Shown here one piece after another: positions 6,741 through 16,063 of a DNA stretch of 64,000 bases. Within the stretch, counting starts at the first letter, position 1. Each line of letters opens with the position of its first letter. The DNA comes from JANMCE01 sp963791625 (lineage in GTDB: Bacteria > Actinomycetota > Acidimicrobiia > Acidimicrobiales > Ilumatobacteraceae). Below the pieces are notes generated by a model. That model saw only the letters and a program-made list of their open reading frames with translations, ran no database searches and was not told the DNA's origin. The DNA lies in contig CAWBTA010000007.1 in assembly GCA_963791625.1 (NCBI GenBank), forward strand, positions 1 to 64,000, in the 5' to 3' direction. The position numbers and the translations under genes were made by a program.

Positions 6741-7466
6741 CTAGCTCGGCTTCCGCACGAGCCGCACCCACAGTTGGCCAAGCTGCCGAGCCGAGCGGGC
6801 GATGGCGGGAAGACGGAAGAACTGGCTCTTGCCATGGGGACGGAAGTAGTGATGAACGGGCACTTCCACGAAACGGGCACCGACTTTTTCGAACGAGTGC
6901 ATCATCTCCACGCAGATCACTCCCGAGGTTGAGGTGAGCGTGACCTTGTCGAGGATCGATCGGTTGATCAGTCGGAAATCGCAATCGGTGTCGCGCACGT
7001 GGAGTTTGAAGAGACGCTTCACCATGTGGTGATAGGTGCGGCCGATCACCTTGCGGTACCAGCTGTCGCCGCGGCCGATCTTCCACCCTTGCACCACGTC
7101 GGTGTTCGGCGTGACTGCGTCAATGCAAATGGTCACCTCGCCGGCGTCGTATTGCGCGTCGCCGTCGGTATAGAACACCCACTGCTTGGTGGAGGCAGCG
7201 AAGCCTGACTGGAGTGCACCTCCGTAGCCTTTGTTGGTTTCGTGGTGCACGATGCGCAGCTCGGGAATCTCGAGCGAGAGCCGCTTGAGGACATCGAGTG
7301 AGTCGTCAGCCGAACCGTCGTTGACGACGATGACTTCGAAGTCGTCGACCCGGGTCTTCAGGGCGGCCTGCACATCACGCACCATCTTTCCGATGGACAA
7401 GGCGTCGTTGTAGCAGGGGAAGAAGGCCGAGACGCTGGTGACATTTGGGTTTCGGGGGGAATCCAT
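6741..7466 (-). CDS. Family 2 glycosyltransferase, polyprenyl-phosphate sugar transferase type
   Basis: Transfers a sugar from a nucleotide sugar, probably to a polyprenyl phosphate, at the inner membrane face. The 241 residues carry the GT2 motifs FFPCYNDALSIGKMV, VIVVNDGSADDS, GYGGALQSGF and YTDGDAQYD (the DXD metal site), as in dolichol-phosphate mannosyltransferase-like enzymes. No membrane helix is seen, as in the short DPM1-like forms. It lies 12 bases after the frameshifted DegT gene and abuts the small membrane protein gene, so the three form one operon. Confidence 0.88.
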   Translation of the reverse strand: MDSPRNPNVTSVSAFFPCYNDALSIGKMVRDVQAALKTRVDDFEVIVVNDGSADDSLDVLKRLSLEIPELRIVHHETNKGYGGALQSGFAASTKQWVFYTDGDAQYDAGEVTICIDAVTPNTDVVQGWKIGRGDSWYRKVIGRTYHHMVKRLFKLHVRDTDCDFRLINRSILDKVTLTSTSGVICVEMMHSFEKVGARFVEVPVHHYFRPHGKSQFFRLPAIARSARQLGQLWVRLVRKPS

Positions 7467-7478
7467 GACGGGCCGATG

Positions 7479-8526
7479 CTAGGGCGTGGCAGCCAGTGCG
7501 GCTGCTACCTGAGCGATCTCTTCGTCGGTCATCTCCGGGAAACACGGCAGGCTGACGCACTCGGCCGCCCACGCTTCCGCTTCGGGGCAGGCTTGCCTCG
7601 TGAGGTGCCGGTAGGCCGGCTGCTGCGTGACGGCGAGCGGATAGTGGATGCCTGTCGCGACACCGTGCTCGCTCAACTGTGCCCGATAGGTCTCGCGGTC
7701 GGGAGCGCGCACGACGGCGAGGTGATACACGTGATCGGGGTGCTCCGGATGAAATCGCAGATGCGGCGCGGCAGACGCGATATGCCGCCATGGCTTCCTG
7801 ACGCCTCGCATTCGCCTCGCGTAGATCGGGCAGCAGCAACCGCAGCCACGCGGCCTCGATCTCGCTCAAACGGAAGTTCTGGCTGATGTCGACGTGCACG
7901 TACTGCGCTGCCATGCCGTGCGCACGCAGTCGGCGCAGGCGGGCGGCAAGATCGGCGTCGTTGGTGACCACTGCACCGCCGTCACCGATCCCGCCCAGGT
8001 TCTTCGTCGGATAGAAGCTGTAGGCCGTCGCGAAGCTGTCATCGTTGGCGTGCAGCGCGCCGTGGGCCTGTGCCGCGTCCTCCAGAATGGGGAGGCCAAG
8101 CTCGACCGGAAGGAGCGCGGGTCGACCGTAGAGATGCACGGGAATGACGACTTTGGTCTTGTCGGTTACGGCGGCGCGTGCGGCCGCAAGGTCGAGGGCG
8201 CCGGTGTTGTGATCCACATCGACCATCACCGGAGTGGCGCCCGTGGCGAGCACGGCCGAGGCGGTTGGCACGGCGGTATGCGCCGGCACAATCACCTCAT
8301 CGCCGGGGCCGACACCCTTGGCGACCAGCGAGAGCTGTAGTGCCGTCGCGCCGGAGGACACGCCGACGCAGTGCGCGTATCCGGTGAAGGCCGCGAACTC
8401 TTCTTCGAACGCGGCGATCTCCGGCCCGAGCAGCACCGCCCCGCTGGACAACACCCGGTCGACTGCGGCGACAAACGCATCGCGATATCGAGCACCACGC
8501 CGACTGAGATCAAGGACCGGAACCAC
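7479..8526 (-). pseudogene. DegT/DnrJ/EryC1 sugar aminotransferase, frameshifted
   Basis: PLP-dependent aminotransferase that would make an amino sugar nucleotide for surface glycan. The N-terminal part shows VPVLDLSRRGARYRDAF, VGVSSGATALQLSL, PILEDAAQAHGA and SFYPTKNLGGIGDGGA with the PLP lysine. The frame then breaks between 7760 and 7780: after EAMAAYR the family sequence resumes in another frame (PHLRFHPEHPDHVYHLAVVR, on to the end). The joined length of 1048 is one base more than a multiple of three, so one inserted or two lost bases explain it. The break lies in a CG-rich run, so a sequencing error is as likely as real decay. Start GTG 8526. Confidence 0.85.
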
Positions 8527-8534
8527 GACCGTCC

Positions 8535-8540
8535 ACGTTA
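8535..8540 (-). promoter_or_regulatory. -10 hexamer TAACGT, start of the DegT-GT2 operon
   Basis: TAACGT on the minus strand ends 8 bases before GTG 8526, with no ribosome binding site between. Confidence 0.5.
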
Positions 8541-8722
8541 CGTCGTCACGCCGGTCGAGCCGTGGTCCGTGGGCGCGACAAGCCAGGCCGATTGAATTGT
8601 CAAGATTGTTCGGACTGCTTGCCCTCCCCGAATCTGGGAACTACAGTTCGTAGTGCCGTCTTCCCCGGCGAAAAGAGTTGCATCTCATTGAGGTGCTTTT
8701 CGCGTGTAAGGAAGGTGGTGTG

Positions 8723-9949
8723 ATGTCGGTCGCGATGGTCGAACTTGTGGAGGCGTTCTCCCGCCTGATCTCTGCTGGCATCATGATCGATGATGCAGAC
8801 CAGCGCGTTGTCGAGCAGGCACTGCGCGACTGTCTTCGCGTTTCGTCGTTCGTCGAGAGTGTCCGGTTACGAGCCATCACCCGGCTCGACGCGTTCGCCA
8901 CCGCTACATCGTCCCCGGATGCTGCTCAATCCATTATCGAGATCACCCGCGGTTCCCGTCGCCAAGCGCAGGCGGCGCAAAAGCGGGCGGTGACAACTTC
9001 TCACATGCCGTCTCTCGGTGACGCGCTTGAGCAGGGCGCGATTGGTAGCGATCATGTCGACGTCGTTGCGCAAACGCTGTCTCGCATGGATCCGGTCGAT
9101 CGATCGAAGCTCGCGAATGACGAACGATGGATCGCCGATATGGCCGCTCGCTCCACCCCCGAGCAACTGGCCAAGAAGCTCCAGTCCCGGGCACGCGAGC
9201 TGGCTCACGATGACGGTGTGAAGGTGCTTGAGCGGCAACGCCGGGCCGCATTCCTGCGATCTTGGACCGACAAGGACACCGGCATGGTGTGTCTCTACGG
9301 ACAGTTCGACCCGGAAAGCGGCGCAACCCTGATTGGTCGGCTCCGTAACGCCGTCGAGGCTCTCTTTCACGATCGCGTACCCGACACCTGTCCACTTGAC
9401 GAGCGCAAGCAGGACCACCTTCGTGCGCTTGCTCTGCTCCATCTCACCGAGGGCAAGGGCCCCTCATCGGGTCGACCAGACATTACGGTCGTGATCGATC
9501 TGCAGACGCTGCTTGATGGCGTCCACGGGCAGAGTCGGGTGGAGGTTGAAGGCGGCGTAACTCTGCCGGTCGAAACCATTCGGCGCATGGCCTGTTTCGC
9601 CAACATCATTCCCGCCGTGCTGGGTGCCGACGGCGTGCTGCTTGACCTTGGTCGTTCACAACGATTGGCTACCGGGCAGCAACGCACAGCGATGCGAGCC
9701 ATGTATTCCACCTGCGGTGCGCCTGGCTGTGCAGTTGCGTTTGCACACTGCACGATGCACCACGTCACGTACTGGGGTCGCGGTGGCTCTACCGACCTCG
9801 GCAACATGCTGCCACTGTGCAGCAAACACCACCACCTTGCCCACGAGGGTGGTTGGAAACTTGAACTCGACGCCGAGAGACGCCTCACCATCACCAAACC
9901 CGACGGCTCTCGCCAAACTCACCCTCCGCCACTCGCCCGCGCCGGCTAA
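8723..9949 (+). CDS. DUF222 - HNH endonuclease protein (REP13E12 type), copy 1
   Basis: Predicted DNA-binding nuclease of the DUF222 plus HNH family, common in actinobacteria and known in mycobacteria as the 13E12 repeat proteins. At 408 residues it has an all-helical DUF222 region (about 1-290) and a C-terminal HNH module, CGAPGCAVAFAHCTMHHVTY followed by NMLPLCSKHHHLAHEGGW, with paired cysteines and catalytic histidines. ATG 8723 was preferred to an upstream ATG because AAGGAAGG stands 7 bases ahead. It lies between glycan genes without shared function. The family's biological role is unsettled. Its stop overlaps that of the epimerase gene (CTAA). Confidence 0.85.
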   Translation: MSVAMVELVEAFSRLISAGIMIDDADQRVVEQALRDCLRVSSFVESVRLRAITRLDAFATATSSPDAAQSIIEITRGSRRQAQAAQKRAVTTSHMPSLGDALEQGAIGSDHVDVVAQTLSRMDPVDRSKLANDERWIADMAARSTPEQLAKKLQSRARELAHDDGVKVLERQRRAAFLRSWTDKDTGMVCLYGQFDPESGATLIGRLRNAVEALFHDRVPDTCPLDERKQDHLRALALLHLTEGKGPSSGRPDITVVIDLQTLLDGVHGQSRVEVEGGVTLPVETIRRMACFANIIPAVLGADGVLLDLGRSQRLATGQQRTAMRAMYSTCGAPGCAVAFAHCTMHHVTYWGRGGSTDLGNMLPLCSKHHHLAHEGGWKLELDAERRLTITKPDGSRQTHPPPLARAG

Positions 9950-10956
9950 CGCTGGTTCTCCCTGCGGTCGGGGAGATACCAGTGGTGGTTGCGGTAGAAG
10001 TCCAGCGTGGTGGCGATGCCGTGAGCAAAGCTGACTTCGGGTTCCCAGCCGAGTACCCGTTTGGCTTTGCTGAAGTCACCCTGGAAGCTGCCGATGTCGA
10101 TCTGCGCGTGTTCGGGTGGCCAAGGGATGAGCGACACGTCGCTGCCTCCACCAGCCGCAGCGACGGTGAGGTTGGCGATGTCGAACAGACCGAGCGCCTG
10201 GGGGTGACCGAGGTTGAAGATCTGACCGACGGCGTCGGGGCTGAGCATGGCCAAACACATGGCCGAGACCACGTCATCGACATGCAGACAATCGCGCAGT
10301 TGCTTGCCGTCGCCGTACACCGTGATCGGTTCGTGCCGCAGAGCCCGACGAATGAACACCGGCAGGAAGCCAAGTCCATCGCGGGTCAGACACTGGCGCG
10401 GGCCGTACACATTGGTCAGCCGCAACGCACACGTCCGCAGCCCGTGGACAGCGTGATAAAGCAGATGAAACTGCTCGCCGGCCAGCTTATCCACACCGTT
10501 GATATCCACCGGATTGGTGGGGTGATCTTCATCCACCGGCAGATACTTCGGGCGCCCGTAGACCTGACGCGTACTGGTCTGCACCACCATCGCGGTTGGG
10601 TTGTTGTAACGAAGGATTTCGAGGAAGGCGAGGTGACTGCGAGCATTCAAGTCGAGGTCGCGAAGGGGCTCGTGCATCGACTCGAGGTGACTCACCTGGC
10701 CGGCCACGTTGAAGACGAACTCGGCGTCGGCAACGGCCGCAGTGACGAGTTCGGCGTCGCCAATATCGGCCCGCACCAGCGTGACGCCCTCGAGTCCATC
10801 GAGGTTGCGCAGATCTCCACCATGCTGGGGAATCAGAGCGTCAATCACGGTCACATCCGCGCCAACGCCAACAAGATGATGCACGATCGCCGCACCGATA
10901 AAGCCCAGTCCGCCCGTCACCACACACCTACGACCTTCGAAGGGCGAAACAGTCAT
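9946..10956 (-). CDS. NAD-dependent sugar epimerase/dehydratase with altered catalytic Tyr position
   Basis: Extended short-chain dehydrogenase of 336 residues acting on a nucleotide sugar. It has the NAD-binding VVTGGLGFIGAAIVHHLV, DIGD, FNVAGQVSHLESM and the substrate block LRLTNVYGPRQ. The usual YxxxK catalytic pair reads NGVDKLAGEQF: the lysine is there but the tyrosine position is asparagine. Some actinobacterial and cyanobacterial relatives have a similar NGxxK, so this may be a true subfamily (recollection). The frame runs open to 11307, but ATG 10956 was chosen because the Rossmann fold starts there and TACATT ends 7 bases before it. Confidence 0.85.
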   Translation of the reverse strand: MTVSPFEGRRCVVTGGLGFIGAAIVHHLVGVGADVTVIDALIPQHGGDLRNLDGLEGVTLVRADIGDAELVTAAVADAEFVFNVAGQVSHLESMHEPLRDLDLNARSHLAFLEILRYNNPTAMVVQTSTRQVYGRPKYLPVDEDHPTNPVDINGVDKLAGEQFHLLYHAVHGLRTCALRLTNVYGPRQCLTRDGLGFLPVFIRRALRHEPITVYGDGKQLRDCLHVDDVVSAMCLAMLSPDAVGQIFNLGHPQALGLFDIANLTVAAAGGGSDVSLIPWPPEHAQIDIGSFQGDFSKAKRVLGWEPEVSFAHGIATTLDFYRNHHWYLPDRRENQR

Positions 10957-10963
10957 CACCAGA

Positions 10964-10969
10964 AATGTA
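10964..10969 (-). promoter_or_regulatory. -10 hexamer TACATT, leaderless start for the epimerase
   Basis: TACATT on the minus strand ends 7 bases before ATG 10956. It decides the start against the longer open frame. Confidence 0.6.
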
Positions 10970-11016
10970 GCTGGCTGTCGGGGTGAGGCGTCCCGTCGGC
11001 TGCACAGGCCGGGCAC

Positions 11017-11022
11017 TAACGT
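11017..11022 (+). promoter_or_regulatory. -10 hexamer TAACGT, leaderless start at 11029
   Basis: TAACGT ends 6 bases before GTG 11029. With the oppositely directed TACATT at 10964-10969 it forms a compact divergent promoter pair in 72 bases. Confidence 0.55.
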
Positions 11023-11028
11023 ACAAAG

Positions 11029-12903
11029 GTGTCTGTGACCCTGCTTCCGGCCGAACCGCCGCGTGCCCGGGTCCTTTTGGCGGAATCGGCCGTCGCTGCG
11101 CTGGCTGCGTTGATTGCTGTCACGCTGCACCTGCGGCTGTGGCGAGTGCGTTGGAGTGAACCGTTCGCGCTCGGCGGCGACGCGTCGTTCTATCTGATGG
11201 AGGTCCGATCGCTCGGGAGATTCGGCACCTACCTGTCGTCGCCGAACCTGGGATGGCCGTTTGGTCAGTCGGTGCATGACTTGCCGCAGGGCGTCGACAA
11301 CTTCCACTGGTTGATCCTGAAGGCGCTGTACGTCATCAGCGGCACCACCGGGGGAGCCGTCAACCTTTTCTACGTGCTGTCGTCGTGCGCAGTGGCCGCC
11401 ATGGCCATGATCGTGATGCGCCTGTTCGGTCTGCGTCGGTGGTTGGCGTTAGTGATGGCGCTGCTGTTCGTGTTCCTGCCGTATCACTTCGCCCGTGGTG
11501 AGGGGCACCTTCTGCTCTCGGGCTATCAGCTGGTGCCGCTCGGCGTATTGCTGGCCGCATCACTGTTTGGTGATCGCCCGCCGCTTGTTCGCCGCAACGA
11601 CGCCGGACGGGTGCGCATTGACTGGGGCGACCGACGTACCTGGCTGGTGATGCTCGCGTGTGTGGGGCTGGCATCCACGGGCGCGTACTACATGATGTTC
11701 TCGCTCGGCCTCGTCGTGATCGCGGCGCTGCTCTCGGCCACCACGAACCAGCGGGGCAACCGTGCTTCCCCGCTCATGGCTGCCGGAGTGATCGTCGTGG
11801 TCACGGGCTTTGTGTTTGCGCTGAATGTTTCGCCGACAATCCTGTATCTCGCCAAGAACGGTGCGAACGCCGGCGTCGCTACCCGCAGCCCGAGCGAGAC
11901 CGAGCTGTACGGATTGCGCATCAGTCAACTCTTCCTGCCGAGAGAGCAGCATCGCATCGGGCCGCTGTCGAAGATCGCGACGCGATCGCAGGGCAAGGTC
12001 GTACCGTCGGAGGGCGGACAGCAGCTCGGCATCATCGGCGCGGCTGGTCTCGCTGCGCTGCTCGGCAGTGTCGTGCTTGCGGCGATGGGAAAGCGGCTTC
12101 GGCAACCGTTTGATGTGCTGAACCGGCTCGGGTTGCTGACGCTCGCGTGCATTCTTGCGGGTACTGTCAGCGGCTTCGCGGTCTTCATTTCGGCCGCGGG
12201 CATGAGTTATATCCGGGCGTGGAATCGCATCAGTGTCGTGATCGGGTTCATGGCATTGCTGGCCGTGGGTTTGCTGCTCGAACACCTGTTGCAACGTCGG
12301 CCCGCCGGATCGTGGTTGGCTCCGGTGCTGGCCCCATCGCTGGCTGTAGTCCTGCTCGGTGTCGGCTACATCGACCAGACCAGTCCCTTTGATGTGCCGC
12401 CTTACGACGCAATACACACACAAGCGCAGAGCGAAACGGCCTTCTTCCAATCGGTAAGAACCACTGCTGGCGTCGAGGGCACGGTGTTCAGTTGGCCGCA
12501 CGTTCCGTTTCCCGAAGTACCCGATCGCGGCGGTACCGGTGCCTACGACCAGGCTCTGGGCTACGTGTATCAACCCGACCTGAAATGGAGCTTCGGTTTC
12601 ACCCGCGGTCGTCATCCGGACTACCCGCTGGCCTTCGAAAAGCAGCCCGCCAGCCAGTGGCTTACTTCGGTAGTCGCTATCGGTTTTCGAACGCTCGTGA
12701 TCGATCGCGCTGCGCTCAAGGGTACCAACTCGGTGCCCGACGTGGAACCCGAAGTGCGCACGCAATTGGGCGAGCCGGTAACGGTCAGTGCCGACGGTCG
12801 CTATGCGCTCTACGACCTCCATGCATTCGCCGTCAAGGCCGAAGCGAGCCAGGGAGCCGACGTGTTGAAGGCACTCGCCAGCCGTGTGCTGGCCGGATCG
12901 TAG
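11029..12903 (+). CDS. Large polytopic membrane protein, GT-C-like
   Basis: A 624-residue integral membrane protein with about ten to twelve hydrophobic helices between residues 15 and 450 and a soluble C-terminal domain of about 170 residues outside the membrane. The first loop has FALGGDASFYLMEV, an acidic stretch where GT-C transferases place their catalytic aspartate. The layout fits lipid-linked sugar transferases or YfhO-like glycan-modifying proteins, but I recognise no exact family. It is co-oriented with a methyltransferase and an M23 lipoprotein gene downstream (6-base gap, then 4-base overlap), so one operon for surface polymer modification is likely. Confidence 0.65.
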   Translation: MSVTLLPAEPPRARVLLAESAVAALAALIAVTLHLRLWRVRWSEPFALGGDASFYLMEVRSLGRFGTYLSSPNLGWPFGQSVHDLPQGVDNFHWLILKALYVISGTTGGAVNLFYVLSSCAVAAMAMIVMRLFGLRRWLALVMALLFVFLPYHFARGEGHLLLSGYQLVPLGVLLAASLFGDRPPLVRRNDAGRVRIDWGDRRTWLVMLACVGLASTGAYYMMFSLGLVVIAALLSATTNQRGNRASPLMAAGVIVVVTGFVFALNVSPTILYLAKNGANAGVATRSPSETELYGLRISQLFLPREQHRIGPLSKIATRSQGKVVPSEGGQQLGIIGAAGLAALLGSVVLAAMGKRLRQPFDVLNRLGLLTLACILAGTVSGFAVFISAAGMSYIRAWNRISVVIGFMALLAVGLLLEHLLQRRPAGSWLAPVLAPSLAVVLLGVGYIDQTSPFDVPPYDAIHTQAQSETAFFQSVRTTAGVEGTVFSWPHVPFPEVPDRGGTGAYDQALGYVYQPDLKWSFGFTRGRHPDYPLAFEKQPASQWLTSVVAIGFRTLVIDRAALKGTNSVPDVEPEVRTQLGEPVTVSADGRYALYDLHAFAVKAEASQGADVLKALASRVLAGS

Positions 12904-12909
12904 GGCCTG

Positions 12910-13629
12910 ATGGAGCGTGAAGAGTTTCGACGTATGGCGGAGGTCGAAGATGCGCACTGGTGGTACCGGGCCACCCGCGCCCTTCTCGCTGATCACCTGG
13001 GCCCGAGGCTGCCATCCGGAGGTCTCTTTCTCGACGCCGGCGCCGGCACCGGCGCCACCGGCGGATGGATGTCGGCGAACGGCCGGGTTGTGGCCAGCGA
13101 TGTCGAGCCGATGGCCCTCGACCTCTACGGCGACCGTGCCACCGGACGCGTGGCTGCCGACCTGAATCACCTCCCCTTCGCCGACGGCTCGTTCGATGCT
13201 GCGCTGTGCGTCACCGTTCTCTATCACTCGGCCATTGCGTCGCCGGCAGCGGCCGTTGCCGAGCTGGCGCGCGTGGTAAGACCAGGCGGCGTGGTGTGCC
13301 TGATGGAACCGGGTGTGCGTCGCCTTTTCCGCGCCCACGACCGCGAGGTGCACGGCGCTCGGCGTTTCTCGCTACAGGATCTCAAGACGCTCGCTGCCGA
13401 TGCGGGTTTGGTGCCTGAGGTTGCGACGGGTGCCTACAGCTTTCTGGTTCCGCTCGCGGCGGCCAAAGCGCTACTCGAACGGGGTAAACAGTTGAGTGAT
13501 CTCGACAACAACCAGAGCGGACTTGGCGGTCTGCTCGGCAAGGTAGCCGACGCGGAACGAAAGCTGTTGCACCGAACCCGCCTCCCCTTCGGCCTCTCCG
13601 TCCTTGTCGTCGCCCGCAAAGGGAAATGA
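12910..13629 (+). CDS. Class I SAM-dependent methyltransferase
   Basis: Methyltransferase of the UbiE/Methyltransf_11 type, 239 residues. SAM-binding motif I is LFLDAGAGTGATGGWM, followed by VVASDVEP (acidic end of strand 2), then LPFADGSFDAALCVTVLYH and the VVRPGGVVCLMEPG strand. The N-terminal WWYRATRALL is typical of proteins acting in glycan or lipid modification clusters. It starts at ATG 12910, 6 bases after the large membrane protein, and ends with a 4-base overlap with the next gene, so it is in the middle of that operon. Substrate unknown. Confidence 0.8.
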   Translation: MEREEFRRMAEVEDAHWWYRATRALLADHLGPRLPSGGLFLDAGAGTGATGGWMSANGRVVASDVEPMALDLYGDRATGRVAADLNHLPFADGSFDAALCVTVLYHSAIASPAAAVAELARVVRPGGVVCLMEPGVRRLFRAHDREVHGARRFSLQDLKTLAADAGLVPEVATGAYSFLVPLAAAKALLERGKQLSDLDNNQSGLGGLLGKVADAERKLLHRTRLPFGLSVLVVARKGK

Positions 13630-14354
13630 TGAGGTCATTCCTGCTTGTCGTGCTGGTGGCGCTCACCGCCTGCGCTTCGAACACAAAGCAAGTTGTTGCA
13701 TCAACAACTACTCTGCCGGCGGTCACCTCGACGACCGTGGCGGCGACGACCACGACCACCGTTGCCGCGACCACGACCACGGTGGCGCTGCTCGATCGCA
13801 TCCTTGCTGCGCCGGCCGATGAGGTGGAGCATGCCTTTCCGATTGGGGTCGGCGTGAACGCGAGCTATGCCCGCACGCATGGTGAATATCCGGCGACGGA
13901 TGTGTTTGCCGATTGCGGGACGGAGGTGCATGCGATGGCCACCGGTGTCGTCCAGTATGTGCGTCGGGTGGATGATTACGACAAGAAGACCGACAACCCG
14001 GCGCTGCGGGGCGGCAAGTCGGTCTCGGTCGTCGGTCTCGACGGAGTGCGCTACTACACGTCGCATCTCGATCGCATCGACGTGGCCGTTGGTCAGGCGG
14101 TCACCGCTGGCGACGTGCTCGGCACCATCGGACTCACCGGTGATTCAACGGCATGCCATACCCACGTTGGAATCTCGCTGCTGTGTCCATCCATCGAATG
14201 GTCGGTGCGTCGGGGTGCGATCTGGCCCTGGCCCTATCTCGACGCGTGGCGCAAAGGTCAGCAAAAGGACCCCCGGCCCGAGATCCAGACCTGGTTGGCA
14301 ACCCACCCCGAGGCCTGTGCCAAAGCGGCTGCCGACCCCAACGCGGCCGACTGA
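13626..14354 (+). CDS. M23-family peptidase-like lipoprotein
   Basis: Cell-wall endopeptidase-like lipoprotein of 242 residues. A short signal peptide ends in the lipobox LTAC (Cys about residue 16). A Thr/Val-rich spacer follows (residues 25-53), then an M23/LytM fold: THGEYPATDVFADCGTEV carries the His and Asp metal ligands and CHTHVGIS the HxH. The His-x-Asp spacing is close to that of active M23 proteins, so it may cut peptidoglycan cross-links. Its start overlaps the methyltransferase stop (ATGA). Confidence 0.82.
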   Translation: MMRSFLLVVLVALTACASNTKQVVASTTTLPAVTSTTVAATTTTTVAATTTTVALLDRILAAPADEVEHAFPIGVGVNASYARTHGEYPATDVFADCGTEVHAMATGVVQYVRRVDDYDKKTDNPALRGGKSVSVVGLDGVRYYTSHLDRIDVAVGQAVTAGDVLGTIGLTGDSTACHTHVGISLLCPSIEWSVRRGAIWPWPYLDAWRKGQQKDPRPEIQTWLATHPEACAKAAADPNAAD

Positions 14355-14427
14355 CACCGACGGCATGCACGACGGCATGCTGATGGAATCTCAGCCAGGC
14401 GGGCTCGCTCGGTAACCTGGGCGGAAC

Positions 14428-15978
14428 ATGCCTACGCCATCCCGTGACACCGTTCTCGTCGTTGATTTCGGCGCCCAGTACGCCCAGTTGATCGCCCGAC
14501 GGGTCCGGGAGCTTCACGTCTACTCCGAGATCGTCCCCCACTCGATAACTGCCGCGTCCGTCAAAGACAAGCAGCCAACCGCAATTATTCTGTCGGGCGG
14601 ACCGAAAAGCGTGCACGTCGATGGCGCGCCGCTGCTCGACCCGGCCATCTACGAACTGGGTGTGCCGATCCTTGGCATCTGTTACGGCGCCCAGCTCATC
14701 GCGCAGCAACTCGGGGGAGAGGTCGGACGCAGCGATGCCGGCGAGTACGGGCGCGCGACCATGACCCGCCATGATGTCGCTTCAAACCTCATTCCTGACG
14801 GGCTACCGAGCCAGTCCGACGTGTGGATGTCGCACTTCGACGCCGTCACCAAGACTCCGCCAGGATTTGTTGCAACTGCAAGTACAACGGGCGCGCCGAT
14901 GGCAATCATCGAAAACGACGACCGGCGCATCTGGGGCATCCAGTTCCATGCTGAGGTCGGCCACACCGAGAACGGTATGGCGTTCCTCGGACGATTTCTT
15001 CATCTCGCCGAATGCCACGCCGACTGGACTGATGAGTCGATTATTGAAACCGGCATGGCTGCGGTAAAGGCCCAGGTCGGCAAGGGACGGGTAATCTGTG
15101 GACTTTCCGGTGGCGTCGATTCGTCCGTTGCGGCAGCCTTGGTGCACAAGGCCGTAGGCAGCCAGCTCACGTGTATCTACGTCGATATCGGACTTATGCG
15201 CAAGGGTGAGACCGAGCAGGTGCTCGAGACGTTTCGTCGCCACCAGGGCATCGAACTCATTCACGTCGACGCGGGTGATCGGTTCTTTGAAGCACTGGCC
15301 GGCATCACCGAACCGGAAGCGAAGCGCAAGACCATCGGCGAGTTGTTCATCCGTATCTTCGAGGAGAACACGGGCGGCCTCACCGATGCGAAGTATCTCG
15401 TCCAGGGCACGCTCTACCCCGACGTGATCGAAAGTGGCGGCACCGATGGCAAGGCCAGTGTGATCAAGAGTCATCACAACGTCGGCGGCCTGCCCGAAGA
15501 CATGACGTTGATTCTGGTGGAGCCACTGCGAAGCCTCTTCAAAGACGAGGTGCGACGCATTGGATCTGAGCTCGGTCTGCCCGACGAGATCGTGTGGCGT
15601 CAGCCGTTCCCCGGCCCGGGTCTGGGTGTGCGCATCATTGGCGAGGTGACGCCCGACAAGGTGGCCATCCTGCAAGAAGCCGATGCGATTGTGCGGGCCG
15701 AAATAAAGGCGGCCGGGCTCGAACGGGAGATCTGGCAGGCCTTCGCGGTCCTACCCGATATCAAAGCCGTCGGTGTCATGGGAGATGAGCGCACGTATGG
15801 CTACCCCATCATCATTCGTGCCGTCACCTCCGACGACGCCATGACCGCCGACTGGGCCCGCCTGCCCTACGAAGTGCTCGAAAAGATGGCCAGTCGCATC
15901 ATCAATGAGGTCGCGGGTGTAAATCGGGTGGCATATGACATCACGTCGAAGCCACCGGGCACCATCGAGTGGGAATAG
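14428..15978 (+). CDS. guaA: GMP synthase (glutamine-hydrolysing)
   Basis: Makes GMP from XMP, ATP and glutamine, the last step of guanine nucleotide synthesis. All 516 residues are present. The N-terminal class I amidotransferase has GICYGAQLIAQQLGG with nucleophile Cys85 and the QFHAEV histidine. The ATP pyrophosphatase domain has GLSGGVDSSVAAALVH, and the C-terminal dimerisation domain ends DITSKPPGTIEWE. It starts at ATG 14428. It is not in an operon with other purine genes here. Confidence 0.98.
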   Translation: MPTPSRDTVLVVDFGAQYAQLIARRVRELHVYSEIVPHSITAASVKDKQPTAIILSGGPKSVHVDGAPLLDPAIYELGVPILGICYGAQLIAQQLGGEVGRSDAGEYGRATMTRHDVASNLIPDGLPSQSDVWMSHFDAVTKTPPGFVATASTTGAPMAIIENDDRRIWGIQFHAEVGHTENGMAFLGRFLHLAECHADWTDESIIETGMAAVKAQVGKGRVICGLSGGVDSSVAAALVHKAVGSQLTCIYVDIGLMRKGETEQVLETFRRHQGIELIHVDAGDRFFEALAGITEPEAKRKTIGELFIRIFEENTGGLTDAKYLVQGTLYPDVIESGGTDGKASVIKSHHNVGGLPEDMTLILVEPLRSLFKDEVRRIGSELGLPDEIVWRQPFPGPGLGVRIIGEVTPDKVAILQEADAIVRAEIKAAGLEREIWQAFAVLPDIKAVGVMGDERTYGYPIIIRAVTSDDAMTADWARLPYEVLEKMASRIINEVAGVNRVAYDITSKPPGTIEWE

Positions 15979-16063
15979 CCCCGAGAACCGGTGCTCAAAC
16001 AGTTGTAAAGATGTGTGTTACGGAATGCAACACGTTTGTAATGTTGCTAAGGTGAGGGTCGTT

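Noticed and set aside
11560..13353. 597-codon open frame on the minus strand opposite the large membrane protein
   Set aside because: His/Arg/Gln-rich composition typical of an antisense shadow in high-GC DNA; the plus-strand frame has clear membrane helices and a methyltransferase.
15979..16063. Riboswitch (ydaO type) before the NlpC/P60 gene
   Set aside because: Only 85 bases are available, too short for the known fold, and no conserved core was found.
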